NCBI RefSeq assembly: GCF_945859705.1
Contig: NC_079136.1
Location: forward strand, 46,039,181-46,103,180
Direction of reading: 5' to 3'
From: Episyrphus balteatus
Taxonomy: Eukaryota > Arthropoda > Insecta > Diptera > Syrphidae
Length of the DNA: 64,000 bases
Below are positions 41,721 through 54,450 of this stretch, in pieces (position 1 is the first letter of the stretch; each line of letters begins with the position of its first letter). Below the pieces are notes generated by a model, which was not told the DNA's origin, did not search any database, and saw only the letters and a program-made list of their open reading frames with translations. The position numbers and the translations under genes were made by a program.

Positions 41721-43640
41721 TAATTGTATATTTAAGTTACATAATTAGATTAAAATATTTTATGAAATGCCATTTTCATAAAGTATTTGTTCAATTAAGT
41801 GAAAAATTTAACAAAGAAAATGTATGGTTCACTGTGGTGTATACGTACTTTTTTTTCTAAAAAAATTAAAAAAATTAAGTTGATAAAATAAATTGGTACC
41901 TAGAAGCATTGAATAATAATAACTCATATGGAATATAAATTTGAGTTCTAATTAAGATAAAGCTGAACATATTTTTTATGTTTATTCAGTTTAAAAGTTT
42001 TATTGAATTTTTTTTCCGAAAATAAAAAAAATATTGAACATTATTATTTATTGTTTACATTTTCAGTTTATTTTAATTTTTTTTTTTTATATTGAACTCG
42101 ACTATGTTTTACTTTCATGATAGAATTTGCTAAGAACTAAATATAAAAATGCCAAATAGATACAAAAATTCATTAAGGAGTACCTACCTAATTTTGCGGT
42201 TTTTGGAAACCGCTATGTTTTACATTAATTTTTACTATTATTTTCAGAAAATGATCCCTTTGTATCTAATAAACTATTTGAAAAAAAACTGTGAAACAAA
42301 AGTTCTGTGTTCTTTTTTTGTTTTATTTCGAGCTTGAAAATTATATTTCTAAAACAATGGGTAAAAAAACTTAAAAAGTAAAAAAAAAAATAAAATGGAG
42401 TTTTGGTAAAACACGTAAATTATGTTTAAAAAAATTTTTCAAAAATTTTTTAGCGAGTAAATGTACGAAAAATTGTTCTCTCTAATTTCTGTGGCAACAA
42501 GGAAAAACAACATAAGTCAGTTTTTACAACTTTTCAGGAGAGCGTTTTGAAAGTTTGGCTTCCCATAAGGAGTCAATGCTAATGTCATTTTTCTTTTACC
42601 TGTAATTCATAAACCGCTTAAGATAAAAATATGAAAAAAATATGGTAGATAGAATCGCTTATTGTGCATCAGATTTTGTGAAAATCTCAATTTCGACATA
42701 AGTTGACTTATGTTGTTATTCCTTGTTGCCACAGATTTATTCATTTTTGATCGAGAGTGAAGCGCTGTGCTGCGGTACTGAAAGTGGTTTAGTAGCATTT
42801 AACTGCCATCGACGTGGACAGCTTCGTACTACCGCTTCCTATTTTTCAAAGTTCTTGTGTCCCAAACATTTTTTACAAACAGCAAGAAGTTGAGTCATCC
42901 TTAAAAAAAAACACTTTATTTTGTTCGAACTTTGTCGAACTTGAGCCCCCTGAGCCCCCCCCCCCAATACGCCACTGGAAATAGACCCCATCACATAAAG
43001 AAAATGTTATATCGCTTTAAGTAATTTTAGCATTTTATTTTGCATTTATTTTAAAATTACGGATTTATATTTTTTTAAATTTAAAATTTTAACATTCCAA
43101 GCAGCTTGAAAACCTGTGTTTAAATAGATCTTTTTATAGTCTAAGAACCTTGTTACATAGAGAGCGGTTTAAAGTTAATGAACCAACAATTTTTGGCTGC
43201 CCTGAGCTCGTAACCTAAATTTAGGGGATGCAACCAAATTTTGACATACTGTGATGTTATCAGTGTTATAAACCCTACAAAACCTAATAAGCTTTTTTAA
43301 GGTTTAAAAAAAAAATAGGGTTCAAAATAGTGAATTGAACGTTTCAACCTTTTTAAAGGAAATAACGCTTACATTGTTACCATAACTTCTAAGTTGGCCA
43401 AACAATGAAATATTCGGCAGACTAACTCTCACTTTCCATAATAGTCTAAGAGCTTAAAATCTCCATCAAATTTGGTTGGTGATACTTTTCCTTAAAACTA
43501 TTTTTTAATTCTTATTTTTTAAACTGGAATTTTTTTGAAAATAAATAAACAAAAAAATAAAATTGATTTTTATTTATGTATACATAATTCAATTTGGTAA
43601 AACATTTTTAACACATATTTTCAATTTAATTTCATTGCAG
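41721..43640. other. Probable intron upstream of the Gfrl-like exon
   Basis: AT-rich, no gene seen. The last 25 bases before 43641 form a pyrimidine-rich acceptor ending TTCATTGCAG. Confidence 0.45.
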
Positions 43641-43763
43641 GTTCCAACATTAAAGCAGCAATTGCAATTTTAAATTGCATATTAGCTCGTCAATTATGCT
43701 TCGAAGATCCATCCTGTTCAGCAATTTTAGAGATAATACCCAGAGTTTGTGGACCCATTCCAG
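43641..43763 (+). CDS. Gfrl: Internal exon, GDNF-receptor-like (Gfrl) ectodomain
   Basis: A 123-base exon lies between a strong acceptor (TTTCATTGCAG) and a consensus donor (GTAAGT). Read in phase 1 (two bases complete a codon, one is left over) it has no stop and gives SNIKAAIAILNCILARQL, then CFEDPSCSAILEIIPRVCG and PIP. The Cys spacing and IPRVCGP block are what I recognise from the GDNF/GAS1-type domains of fly Gfrl, a GPI-linked or transmembrane cell-surface receptor of the nervous system. The symmetric phase 1-1 is common for extracellular modules. No neighbouring exon is visible in 20 kb on either side, which implies very long introns. The exon call is firm; the family name is recognition of one short exon. 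Confidence 0.65.
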
Positions 43764-44789
43764 GTAAGTGTGTTGTGACATTAAATGTTATCTTTGAAAC
43801 AGTTATTTTAGGATGAGGGGATATTCACTTAAGGTTCATCTTCTCATCGTTTGATGTTTGTTTTCTTTTTTTTTTTTCATTAAAACACAATTTTTGTAAA
43901 ACAATTTTTTCTTCATCCCTTTTACAAAGCTCATCAAGCAAAGTAACTGAGCTACAATTGCTATACTGCAACAGTTCGAGTGCAAGGAACTTTTTTCCAA
44001 CTTGTTTTATTTTACACTTAAAGGCAGCCACCTAACCTGCTTTTTTGCTGTTGTTTCATCATCGTCATCATCATTATCATCATCATCATCATCATTATTG
44101 GAGTTGTAAAAGTCGTAGTGTGTCGTCGTCTTAAAGTGTATCCTGTGAACACGCTCATTATGCATGCAATATTATATAAAGGTACACAGACTGTGTTCCC
44201 TTTTTATATTATCTATGTTTTTGTACATGGAGAACGAGAAGAAGGGACACCTTGCGCGACTGAATATTAACTTATCTTGTATATCCAACCATAGCAATGC
44301 TGTAAGCTCGTGCCGCTGCTGACGCTCTTTACCTTAATTTTTATGACACAGTCATTTGGAAAATTGCACCAAACAAACTTTTTTAGTTTTTAGTAATATC
44401 CTAGTTAAGCTTAGAGTAGAGCTGGGTGTTCTTGTATATAGTGGATTGTGGATATAGAATAGAGTCAAGTCGGGAGTAATTCTCTGCCTGGAGACTCATA
44501 TATGAATGGTATTTTTTCTTTTAGCTTAGAGATCGTGTTGTTGTTTTTTAAGTGTCCCAATGGCTTTGTGAATTGCATAGAAGTGTTAATTTATTTTGTA
44601 AGCTATAAGACTCTCACCTAAAATTCACTTAATGAGAATAAAAATCTTATATTTTTTTTTGCTTCAAACTACAACTTTAAAGTTTCTCTTCACTCTACTT
44701 GGGGAAGTGGAATTTGGGTTCATAGTTTGAGGCTCGTACATTTTTCAATTATTTTGAGTAACTTTATTTTCGAATTTCATTCTTATCAG
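43764..44789. other. Probable intron with ATC microsatellite
   Basis: A (TCA)n-type tract lies at 44057-44098. No gene is seen. Confidence 0.5.
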
Positions 44790-45840
44790 GTGTTTTTAAT
44801 TCATAAAGTCAGACTTTTTACGTCATTAGATCCTAATTCGGCATTTAGGCTTTCTAATTTATAAAAGCTCATTTCCTATGAGGTCTTTTTTAATTAAAAA
44901 ATTCAAACATTTTTTCCATGAGGAATTTTTATTGCATTGATTCGTAAAGTCAATTCTTTCATGTGATGAGGTCCTAATTCTTCATGAAAGCTTTTTTATT
45001 TCAGAAAACCTCACATTTTCTTCGGTCTTTTTTATTCATAAATTCAAACTTTTTGTGTCATGAAGTCCTAATTCTCTATGAAGAATTTTTATTTTTTCAA
45101 ATTTCATTTCTTATGAGACCTTTTTAATTTTTAAAGTAAAATTTTTACGCCTTGAGGTCCTAATTCTTCATTAAGACTTTCTATTTTATAAAGTCTCATT
45201 TCTTATGAGGTCTTTTTAATTCATAAATTCAAACTTTTTGTGTCATGAGGTCCTAGTTCTTCATGGAGAATTTTTATTTCATAATGCAATATCTTCCATT
45301 AGGTCTTTTTAATTCACAAAGTCATATAATTTATATCATAAGGTTCTAGTACTACTAGCAACTTCTTATTTCACTAGCTAATAATTCTCTTTTAATTTAA
45401 TTTATATTTCATAGAGTCTTAAGCTAAGGTCCTAATTCTCTATGAAGGCTTAAAATTTCATAAAACCTGATCCTCTTGAGTTCTTTGTAGTTTATAAAGT
45501 CAAATATTTTATGTCTTGAGGTCCTAATTAATGATAAAATTATCATATTTCATAAAATCTTATCTTTTTGACTCATAAAATCAGTGTTAAGATCCTAAAT
45601 ATTGATTTCATCTATAATGAGGGGTTCATAAAATCAAACTTTTTTTTTCATAAGGTCCTATTCTCTAAGGTGGCTTTTTATTTTATAATGTCTCATCTTA
45701 CATGAGATTATTTTTGTTCATAAACGCTTACATCATTTCCTAAATCTTTATCAACCTTTTTGCTGCCGTCTTAATTCATAAAGTGAGACTTATAACGTCA
45801 TGAGGTCCGAATTCTTCATGACGAATCAGGGTCTTCTCAT
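44790..45840. repeat. Minisatellite array, ~93-bp unit (left arm)
   Basis: The unit is built of ATTCATAAAGTCAAACTTTT, TCATGAGGTCCTAATTCTTC, ATGAAGACTTTTTATTTCAT and AAAGTCTCATTTCTTATGAG blocks. The GTCCTAATTC word falls at 44971, 45065, 45157, 45250, 45343 (variant), 45429 and 45521, spacing 86-94 bp, then becomes irregular. About eleven units are present, 70-90% alike by eye. Confidence 0.88.
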
Positions 45841-47837
45841 TCATTATCATCGTAATTGGTGCTTCACGTCAACTCATTTTGATATTTATTTAAAGATACA
45901 AAGTTGTGTATCAATTTAGAAAGAGTGTTAACTTAACCGGTCACTGTGGCGTATGAGTAACATTTTTTTCTTTATTCATACTACTAAGGCTTTTTTACTG
46001 TTTTCTTGACCAAAGAAATAAAACAAACAAAACGGATTTTCTACAAACTTTGTTAAAGAATCTTTTTGCATTACTTTATAATTTCCTTCTGGTGTAAACA
46101 CTCGTGTAAATGCCCGTAAAACTTATTAACCAACATAATAATTCTTCCTGTCATAATTCCTTTTCTACTCACTGCCACAGTGAACAATAAATGTTTTTGT
46201 TTTTCATATCATTTATCCCGGCGTGGTTTATGAAATGAGAAATAAAAAAAAAATACAATATCCTTGCATCGCGGAATTATTTAAAAGCACCAACAATAGC
46301 TTTGTATACATCATAACAGCCCCCCCTGGTGGTGGATTGTGGTGTAATACGGAACTAGTAAAGCAGACAAGTGATAACACTTCTCATTGGGACGGCTTAA
46401 TTATACAAAACTGGTCCCACTGCAATATAGCTTGCATGGAGGCGTTTGCCAGAGAGGGTCCTTGCAAGTTTTGCATTGCACGTCTATACACCAGCTCACA
46501 AAGTAGCGCATACCACATCGCAGCGGTAGGTTTTTTTTTTTCCTAGCTCTGGCATCATCACATATATCAGAATTACTTTACGCCACGGCTGACTTGGTTT
46601 CGGATTGTTCTGCAAATCAAGAGAAAAATATGAAAATTATTTCCGCCCCATAGAATCCTTGTCAAGAGTAGCGCAAGCATAAATATAGGATTCCTACTGT
46701 GCTAGCGCGGTGTGGTGGTATTGTTGTTCTTATATATTTCATAATTTTTTTGTTTTATTATTTTTTTTGGCGCCAATTTCAGTCAGAGCTGTCAGCTGCT
46801 AGCACGCCGTTGTTGTTGTTTTTAACCCTCTGGAATAGCAATTGGAGTTGGTGTGGTTGAAGGTTGGTGTGACCATTAATTTAACGGGCGCGTTTTTTGT
46901 TTCTTTTTCATTTTCTCACACTCACGAGTGAGTCCACTCTATCTCACTCTTACAATCCACCCGGCAGCCATATTATTATGGAGTGACGCTTAACGGTTTC
47001 GTACTGTTTCAATGATTTATGCCTGAGTTTCATGAAGCTGTATATAATTGCTGTCTGAGTGTATTTTGTTTTTGCTTTTATTTTCTTTTTTTATACAAAC
47101 ACAAATACATATATTCCTTCATCGTGCTCGGCTTAAATTATGATTCGAGTTGTAAGCGGTTTTTATTGCCGTTATATGCTGGCGGTTATTTGTTTTTTTT
47201 TTTTTTTTGTTTTTTTGATGGAAATATGGAAACTAAAATCTACCCAACGACGAGAGAAACAAAAGAAAAACCTATATATGTATCTATATCCTTGTGCTTA
47301 ATTGCAAAATTATCAGGACTCATTGGACTACGTTAATTTTTGCTAGCAAAAATAGGGTGACCATTCCGTGTCGAATTGATCATAAAAATTTGATATTTTT
47401 TTTTGTTTTGTTTGTTTGAATTGAAATGATTTATGTGGTTATTAAAAAAAAAAAAAACATCGTGATAATGACATTAACGGAAAGTTTATTACTTTCCTTG
47501 GCCTTGATGGTTTTGTATATAGGTAGTTTAAGTTATAACTTAATTTTATTAATTATTTTATGACTCTGTTGCTTTTTTTTAAGGAATGACTCAAAATTGT
47601 AATAATAAATTAGATTGAATTATTTGAATGAATAGTAGTTTCTTACTAATCAGGCTTGGCTAGGATTTATTTATTCGTTTGTGCATAGCGTGAAGCCAAC
47701 ACACAGAAAAGCCTTTATTTTATTAATTTGTTAATATTTGTGTTAAACTAGTTGGTTGGAGTAATAAACTTGTTGGTGACTTGGAAATGGTGAGAGTGAC
47801 CCATCAAATTGTTTTCACAGTGTTCAAACTGGTATAT
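45841..47837. other. Spacer between the two inverted arrays
   Basis: About 2 kb without repeat units and less AT-rich in 46300-46960. An open frame of 107 codons at 46223-46546 has six Cys (GLWCNTELV, HCNIACMEAFAREG, PCKFCIARLY) but no domain I know; its end lies by a GTAGGT that could serve as splice donor. I leave it uncalled. Confidence 0.4.
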
Positions 47838-48816
47838 TTGACGAATTAGGACCTCATGACATAAGAGTTTGACTTAGTGAATTTAAAAGACTTCGTGAAG
47901 AATTAGGACCTTATGACTTAAATTACTTGTTTTTATGAATTAAAATAACTTCTTGAAATAAATGAGACTTTATGAAATAAAAAGACTTCATGAAGATTTA
48001 GGACCTCATAACTTTGACTTTATGAATTAAAAAAGATCTCATAAGAAATAAGGCTTTATGAAATAAAAAATTAGGACCTTATGACGTAAAAAGTCTGACC
48101 ATATGAAATCAAATAGCCGTCATAAGGGATGAGATTTTATGAAATAAAAATTCTTCATGAAGAATTATAACCATATGGCTAAAAAAGTTAGTTTTTACGA
48201 ATTAAATGGCTCTATTAGAGAAGATACTTTGTTAAATGAAAGTTCTTTATGAGGAACTGGGATCAAAAATTCTCTATTTTATGAAAATTAGGACCTATTA
48301 AAATTAGAAGTTTCTTTTTATGAATTCAAAAGACCTCATGAATTATGAGGCTATTTAAAAAGAAAGTCTTCACGAGGAATAAGAATCTCATGACGTAAAT
48401 TTTGATCGAAATAGTAAGACCTTACGTAGGGTGAGACTTTATAAAATATAAATTCTTTATGAACAATTTAGACCTCATGCATGGCATATAAAGTTTGACT
48501 TTATGAATTAAAAATATAAGAAATAAAAAGTCCTCACGAAGAACTGGAACCTCATGACATAAAAAGGATGACTTTATCAATTAAAAAGACCTCATGAAGT
48601 TGAGACCTAATGAAAAAAAAAATTCTTTATAAAAAATCAGGACATAATGACGTAAAAATTCTGACGTTCAACAGGCATTTTAAAATGGGAGACATTATGA
48701 AGAATAAAGTCTTCAAGAAGAATTAGGACCTTATATGACATAAAAAGTATGCATTTATGAACTCAATCATTACATCAATGATGAAACTTTATAAAATACA
48801 GAGTCTTCATTAAGAA
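47838..48816. repeat. Minisatellite array, inverted (right arm, part 1)
   Basis: Here the same unit appears reverse-complemented: GAAGAATTAGGACCTCATGA, CATAAAAAGTTTGACTTTAT and ATGAATTAAAAAGACCTCAT. AGGACC or close variants mark units at 47848, 47905, 48000, 48073, 48290 and 48726. It is interrupted at 48817 by the foldback element and resumes at 49749. Confidence 0.88.
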
Positions 48817-49748
48817 CACTGTGAAAGTCGAAATCTTTGACATTTGCGTTGTTGATTGTTTCCCCCTTTTTCGGACCTTAAAAATCGATTGACATCATTA
48901 GTTTTTCGATTTGTCAGTTATGACTTCAAACAAAATTTTTTTCGGAAGTTTTTTCAATAATTTTAAACATTTTGCCCGGTTTAAAGTAATTTTTCTTGTT
49001 TATATTGCTATTTATTCTGCTTAAACGTTATTTACTAACAGCATAAACTACTGGCTTTGTAAAAATGTATATCTTAGTAATGAATGTGTTGCCGTTGTGT
49101 TGTAATAATTTTTTTTTTTCATTATAAGCCGATTTGTTAGAAAATTGCTTCTACCGCCTAAACGATTAAATTTTATCTTTCACTTTGATATAATTTTTTT
49201 TCTGTAAATAATCTAAATAATTTGTATACATCATTTTATTTATGAAATTAAAAAAAAAAAGTTTTGAAAATTAATTTATTATTAGTTTAAAAACCAAAAC
49301 GGCAACACCGGCAATTTTTAACACATAGATTTTAAAGTTTTTTTTTATTACCGACGTAAACGATTGTAATTGTTATTTGCTTTAGTTACTTCACTAAAAC
49401 AAAATAAAACGATAACAATGCAAACAAATCCAACTTTCTTGAATTTTTTCAACAAAAAATTTCTAAATTGTTAACTAAATTGCATAAGATTGTTTATTTG
49501 TTTTTATGCTGGTAGTAAATAACGTTTTAGCAGAAAAAATAGCAATATAAATGAATGAAAAAAAAAATGACTTTAAACTGGGAAAAATGCTTAAAATTAT
49601 TGAAAAAACTTCCGAAAAAATTTAGTTTGAAGTCGTACCGATAAATCGAAAAACTAATGATGCAAATCAAATTCTCAGGTCCGAAATAGGGGTGAACAGT
49701 TAATAGCGTACTTGCCTCAAACATTTTTTTGAAAAAACTTGCACAGTG
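48817..49748. mobile_element. CACTG-ended foldback element, second copy, 932 bp
   Basis: Left end CACTGTGAAAG and right end CTTGCACAGTG are flanked by GAA on both sides (48814-48816, 49749-49751). The outer ~220 bp of each arm match the 19309-20543 copy (GTTTTTCGATTT(G/A)TC, CTTTTTTCAAT and ATTCTGCT(T/C)AAACGTTATTT words), but the centre is different and has no TATCGATA cluster. No transposase. It sits inside the right minisatellite array. Confidence 0.87.
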
Positions 49749-49870
49749 GAATTAAGACCTCAAAAGACAAAAAGTTTGACCTTATGAATTAGAAATACTT
49801 TATAAATTATAAGAACTTTGGAAATAAATTTCATCATGAAGAATTAGAACCTAATGACCTTGGAAAGCTT
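49749..49870. repeat. Minisatellite array, inverted (right arm, part 2)
   Basis: GAATTAAGACCTCAAAAGAC and GAATTAGAACCTAATGACC continue the units cut by the foldback element; the last recognisable unit ends near 49870. Confidence 0.8.
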
Positions 49871-52800
49871 GTGAGCTAGCAAGTTGTTAGATTGTTTATA
49901 GTGATGGTTGGTATTGTTTGTGATTATAACTCAAGCCAGAGGTCGAAGCTGAAAAATTCATTCCTTCGCAATTTGCTCGAAGAACTGATTCGGGTATTTG
50001 ATTTTCTTAGTTAGCTACTTCGACTTTAATTTTTGATTAAAAAAACCACAAGTTCAAAATTAATTACAAAACTTAAGATATTGTAAAACGAGCCCTTAAA
50101 GTGATCAGGTGGACATCGAAAGTAAGCATCATTATGACCAAACTAAACTTAATTTGTTTACAATTTTACTCAAACTATATATTTAACAAACCATTGAAAT
50201 GAAGTTGAGTTATTTACGTCTAAAACCAAAATATGCAATTTAATTACACATCATCAATTTTATGACTTACAGCCAAAGCCAATAAACACAAAAACCACAA
50301 ACTAAATGAAATGCATAAAATTCTCAAGGTGTTATTTTATTACTTTAACCTTATACAACAAACATTAAAAGTCTTTCATTCCAAAGCTAAAAAAAATTTT
50401 CATGTCAAAATCAATCGATGTTCTAACGCAATTAATTTCTACAACCACATTAATTTACCACAAAAATATTTTGCAATAGAATTCCAATTCTATTAGAAAG
50501 CCAAACAAAATTTATCAATAATATCATCATCGTGTGTGCCATTAAATACCACCAAATCATTGGTTTTAATTCTATAAAAACGACAGACAACACAAATAAA
50601 AAAAAAAAAAAATAAAAAAAAAAACCAAACATCACCAATAGCCAACTTGTTAGATCGATTTCTTATAGCCCATCAACCCTAAAAAAAATGAACACATTCT
50701 CTAATACCACACACCAAACTGTTTTCGTTTTGAAAAAAAAAAAAAAAAAAATAAATAAATAAAAAAAAAATGATAAACATAAGTCTTCTTTGAACAAAAG
50801 GCCAAGTATCTTCCTTTGTGACATTGACACAACCAAAGTGGATCATCTTCTATAGACCCAGCTATAAGCCCTAACTTAATCTCTCTTTCTTACTGCCAGT
50901 GAACACACAAGGATACTGCCAATCTGTCCGCAACAAGTGACACTTTTCGCAGGCATATATCATTTTTTATATCCTTACAATTTACAAATAAAAAAAAAAA
51001 TAAATAAAAAAAAAAAAAAAACTGAAAGCATCGCATGGTAGTATCTCATAAATGTTTCCTTCATCGTCCTCTCTCTCTCTGTTGCCAGATAATATTAGTA
51101 ACGTGCGTTGTCGTCATCGTCATTTTGGTCCTTGAAAAAGGGAAAAGCAAAGAAAATGGGAGTAATTGATGGCCCTACAGGTAAAAAGACAGAGTTTGCA
51201 AACTAAACCAACATTATATTATGTCCAAAGGGTGCTCCTAAAAAAAAAAAACAAGGCGTAAATAAGATGTAAAATTGAATAAATTAGAGCAAACCTCCTT
51301 TCAGCTTGGGAATAGGTACCACGTCCTTTTAAATCCTTTTATACTTCGCACAAAAAAAAAAAACTCCTTACGTTCCAGGTAACAAAATGTTTTTATTTAT
51401 TTTCCTGTTTTTTTTTGTATTTTTTTTGCATTGTTGTCCTTTTGCAGGATAAAATTGAATTACAAACAGATTGCGGGACTAAAAATGCGTTCCCAAACAA
51501 GAGACTTACTAAAAACAAACAAAAAGAAAAATCACAAAAATAAAAAAAAAAAAAAAAACGGAAAATGAAACACTGTATAAAAACAACAAGGAACTATGGC
51601 AAACAACTAACCGCAGGACCCTAAGCCATATGCACACAAAACTAATTTTTACCTGCTAAAGCAAAGAGAAACTTTCAAACTTTTTTTTTTATTTTGTTTT
51701 GGTCCTTCGAGCCGGCAATATGTATAAATTGGTTTATTTTTATTTTTTGTTTTTGTTTTTTGTTGAGATTTCTTCATGCGCCAGTATTTTGTTATTCATT
51801 GGTATTTGCTTTTCAAATAAAAGCCTAACAAATATTTTTGGTGTTGTTTGGTTTATTTTACTCCTGACTAAGGATCCTTTTTGCACATCACTTGGGCCTT
51901 TTTTTTTTGTTTGCTGTTGTTGTTGTTTTTAGTAAAATAAGCGTTGCCTATTTTTAGGAACTTTCTGTTTCCAGACATGTTAGACATATGTTTTTATTGG
52001 AGAGGAGGAATTATTTTTTGCCACAAGATCCTGTCTAGCAAATAAGCTGAAACAAAAGAAAAAAAAAAAAACCTAAACTTTTTGATTCCTATAATAAAAA
52101 GGATATGTGTACCTTTTGTATCCTTTTTTTTTTCCCCTTACATCGACATCAATACATGTTCGTGTTGTGATATATCATGTTCATAGAACTTTTAACTTAG
52201 TAATTCAGGGTCAAGCTGAACTGAACTGATGGCCAGTAGTCTATCAAGGTGAGAAAGTTTAAAAGGACATGAGGAATTTTTCCAATTGGAATTTCACCTT
52301 AACAAAAATATAAAAAAATCAGACAAATTGAAGGGCAATATTCTTTAATCCTCAGTTTTTCCTTCTTGTCTGGATGTTACCCTTCTTCCCTGCCATAATA
52401 CGACCTAGCAAATAAATAAGGACGAAAAGAAAAGGTATGATGGGTAGGAAGGAAGGAAGGATGGATGAATGAATGATTGATATTGGTAATAAAAAGAATT
52501 GATATATATTCCTTTGAAATCTTTTTCCAAGATGTAGGTATGAATTTTTTTTTTTTTTTTGGTAAAAATTTGAATAAAATTTTGGTACAACAACAGTAGG
52601 TACCTTTTTTTATAGAAAGAAAAAAAAAGGTAACCATCATATTCATACTCTTTTTCTTTCTCAAGAAACTCATCCTTTTAATGGAACCTTCACTCGATAC
52701 TCAAACACAAAAAAAAAGGGATAAATTTTGAATGGAATTTTGTGTACTTTTTTTTTGTCCGTCTTTGGAATTTTTTTTTTTCTTAAAGAAAATATGATGA

Positions 52801-54229
52801 AATAAAAATGAAGAGAAAAGAGAGTAAAAAAATATGAAAAGAAGAAGGTGATTTTTTGGGTAACACAGACAAATTCCTTTTTTTATTATTTTTTTTTTTT
52901 TTTGTTAAATGCAAATAAGATTATTACCATCAATGGGGACAATGTGTGTTATATGGTTAAGTAAAAATTGATTTTACAAAGTGTATTTTGGGAATACTAA
53001 GTAGCTGATGTATAGTATGTTAAGAGTTTTGATAGTATGTAGAGGTATGTTAGTACTTTGTTGAATTTGGGAAAATGAATGGAATAAATTTTTTTAATGG
53101 AACTTTAAAAAAGGAATATTTGAGTGATTGATCTGGAGAGTTTTGAGAGACATTATCTAAATCAGTTTTTTTTTTTCGATTTTTTTTTGTGTCGAGGGAT
53201 AAGTGAAAAACTTAATTTACTGAAAAATGAATTGATTATGTTTTGTTGATATGATTGGGATGGCAGTTAGGTATTTGAATCCACAAGAGATGTGCAAGAA
53301 TTAAGTGACAGGTAAACATGGAAATTGAAGGCGTTATGGAAGCACTTAAAATTTCCAATCGCAACAGTAATGGAAGATATCTTAATTATTTTACCACTCC
53401 AGCTTACTCTTAATTTAATTCAGATACAAAGTCGGTTTTAAAAATGCACCGAGAGAAGAATTGATTTTAGATATGTTAAGTTTTCTTTCTGACTTAATTT
53501 GTTGACTTTTGCTTTCGACCTAATACATGAAATATATGATCCTTCAAAATATTTCATTTATGCAAAAAACGCCAATGCCATATTTCCGTTCTGCGAATTT
53601 TTTGAGAAAAACTAAAAATGCAGTTTTGATAGAATCTATAAGACTATTACGTGCATCAAATTTAATCGAAATCGTTAGAGCCGTTTTCGAGAAAATTGCG
53701 ATACATGGAAAACGGTATATGGGAGATATGTGTTAAAAAGGAGATATTAAAAAAAATTAAAAAAACAAACCTAGCAAATTATGCAAAAATTATCTGTAAC
53801 AAGTTTCAAACAAATCCATTCATCCGTTTAGGCCCCAGCCCGATGTACAGATGGACGCACGGACGCACAGACCGTCCGGACAGCATGACGAAAACCACCA
53901 CTTTTTTGTTCTTCTCCATTATTTTTTTTTTTTACACGAAACCAATACCTGCCCTAAAGAGCAAGTAAAAAATGTCAAGCTGTTTTTAGAAGTCAGTACA
54001 GTATGGCGATAACCTCTTCATATAATTTTCTTTAATAAATGTTCGAGGAACTGGAGTCAAGATATAAGTTTTTAAAAGACAGAAACGGCTAGGTACTTAA
54101 AAAAAGGTTATTTGCTTCATGCATTAAGAACTGCTGTTATGAAAATGTGAGCATTCCTCTCAGCATTTTGGCATTTTAAAAGGAATTTCAAGACAGCACT
54201 CGTTGATTAAATTTGGGATACGGGCACTA
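49871..54229. other. Non-coding DNA with A-rich microsatellites
   Basis: No supported gene. (A)nT-type tracts lie at 50597-50630, 50737-50770, 50989-51020 and 51540-51558. At 53527-53968 a relic with ATACATGGAAAACGGTATAT and a GGACGCAC direct repeat (53852-53868) looks like a dispersed transposon remnant. Confidence 0.45.
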
Positions 54230-54450
54230 TCCCGAAATTTTGAATCCCGAAAACCCAGAATCCCAAAAATCCAAAATCCTGACAACCCAGAATTCCGAAA
54301 ATGCTAAATTCCGAAAACCCAGAATCCCGAAAAATCAAAATTCCTCTAGCACAAAATTCAAAAAGTCAAAAATCCCGATTTTGGGTTAAAGGGATTCTGG
54401 GTTTTCGGGATTTTCGAAATTTTGGGTTTACGGAATTTCGATTCTCGGGA
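54230..54450. repeat. CCCGAAAA/CCCAGAAT minisatellite with orientation switch
   Basis: Short units of the form AATCCCGAAAACCCAGAATC repeat from 54230 to about 54380, after which the inverse form (GATTCTGGGTTTTCGGGATT) follows to about 54450. The two halves can pair into a hairpin. Confidence 0.75.

Noticed and set aside
44057..44098. CRISPR-like or regulatory array
   Set aside because: It is a simple ATC microsatellite; no spacers are present and the genome is eukaryotic.
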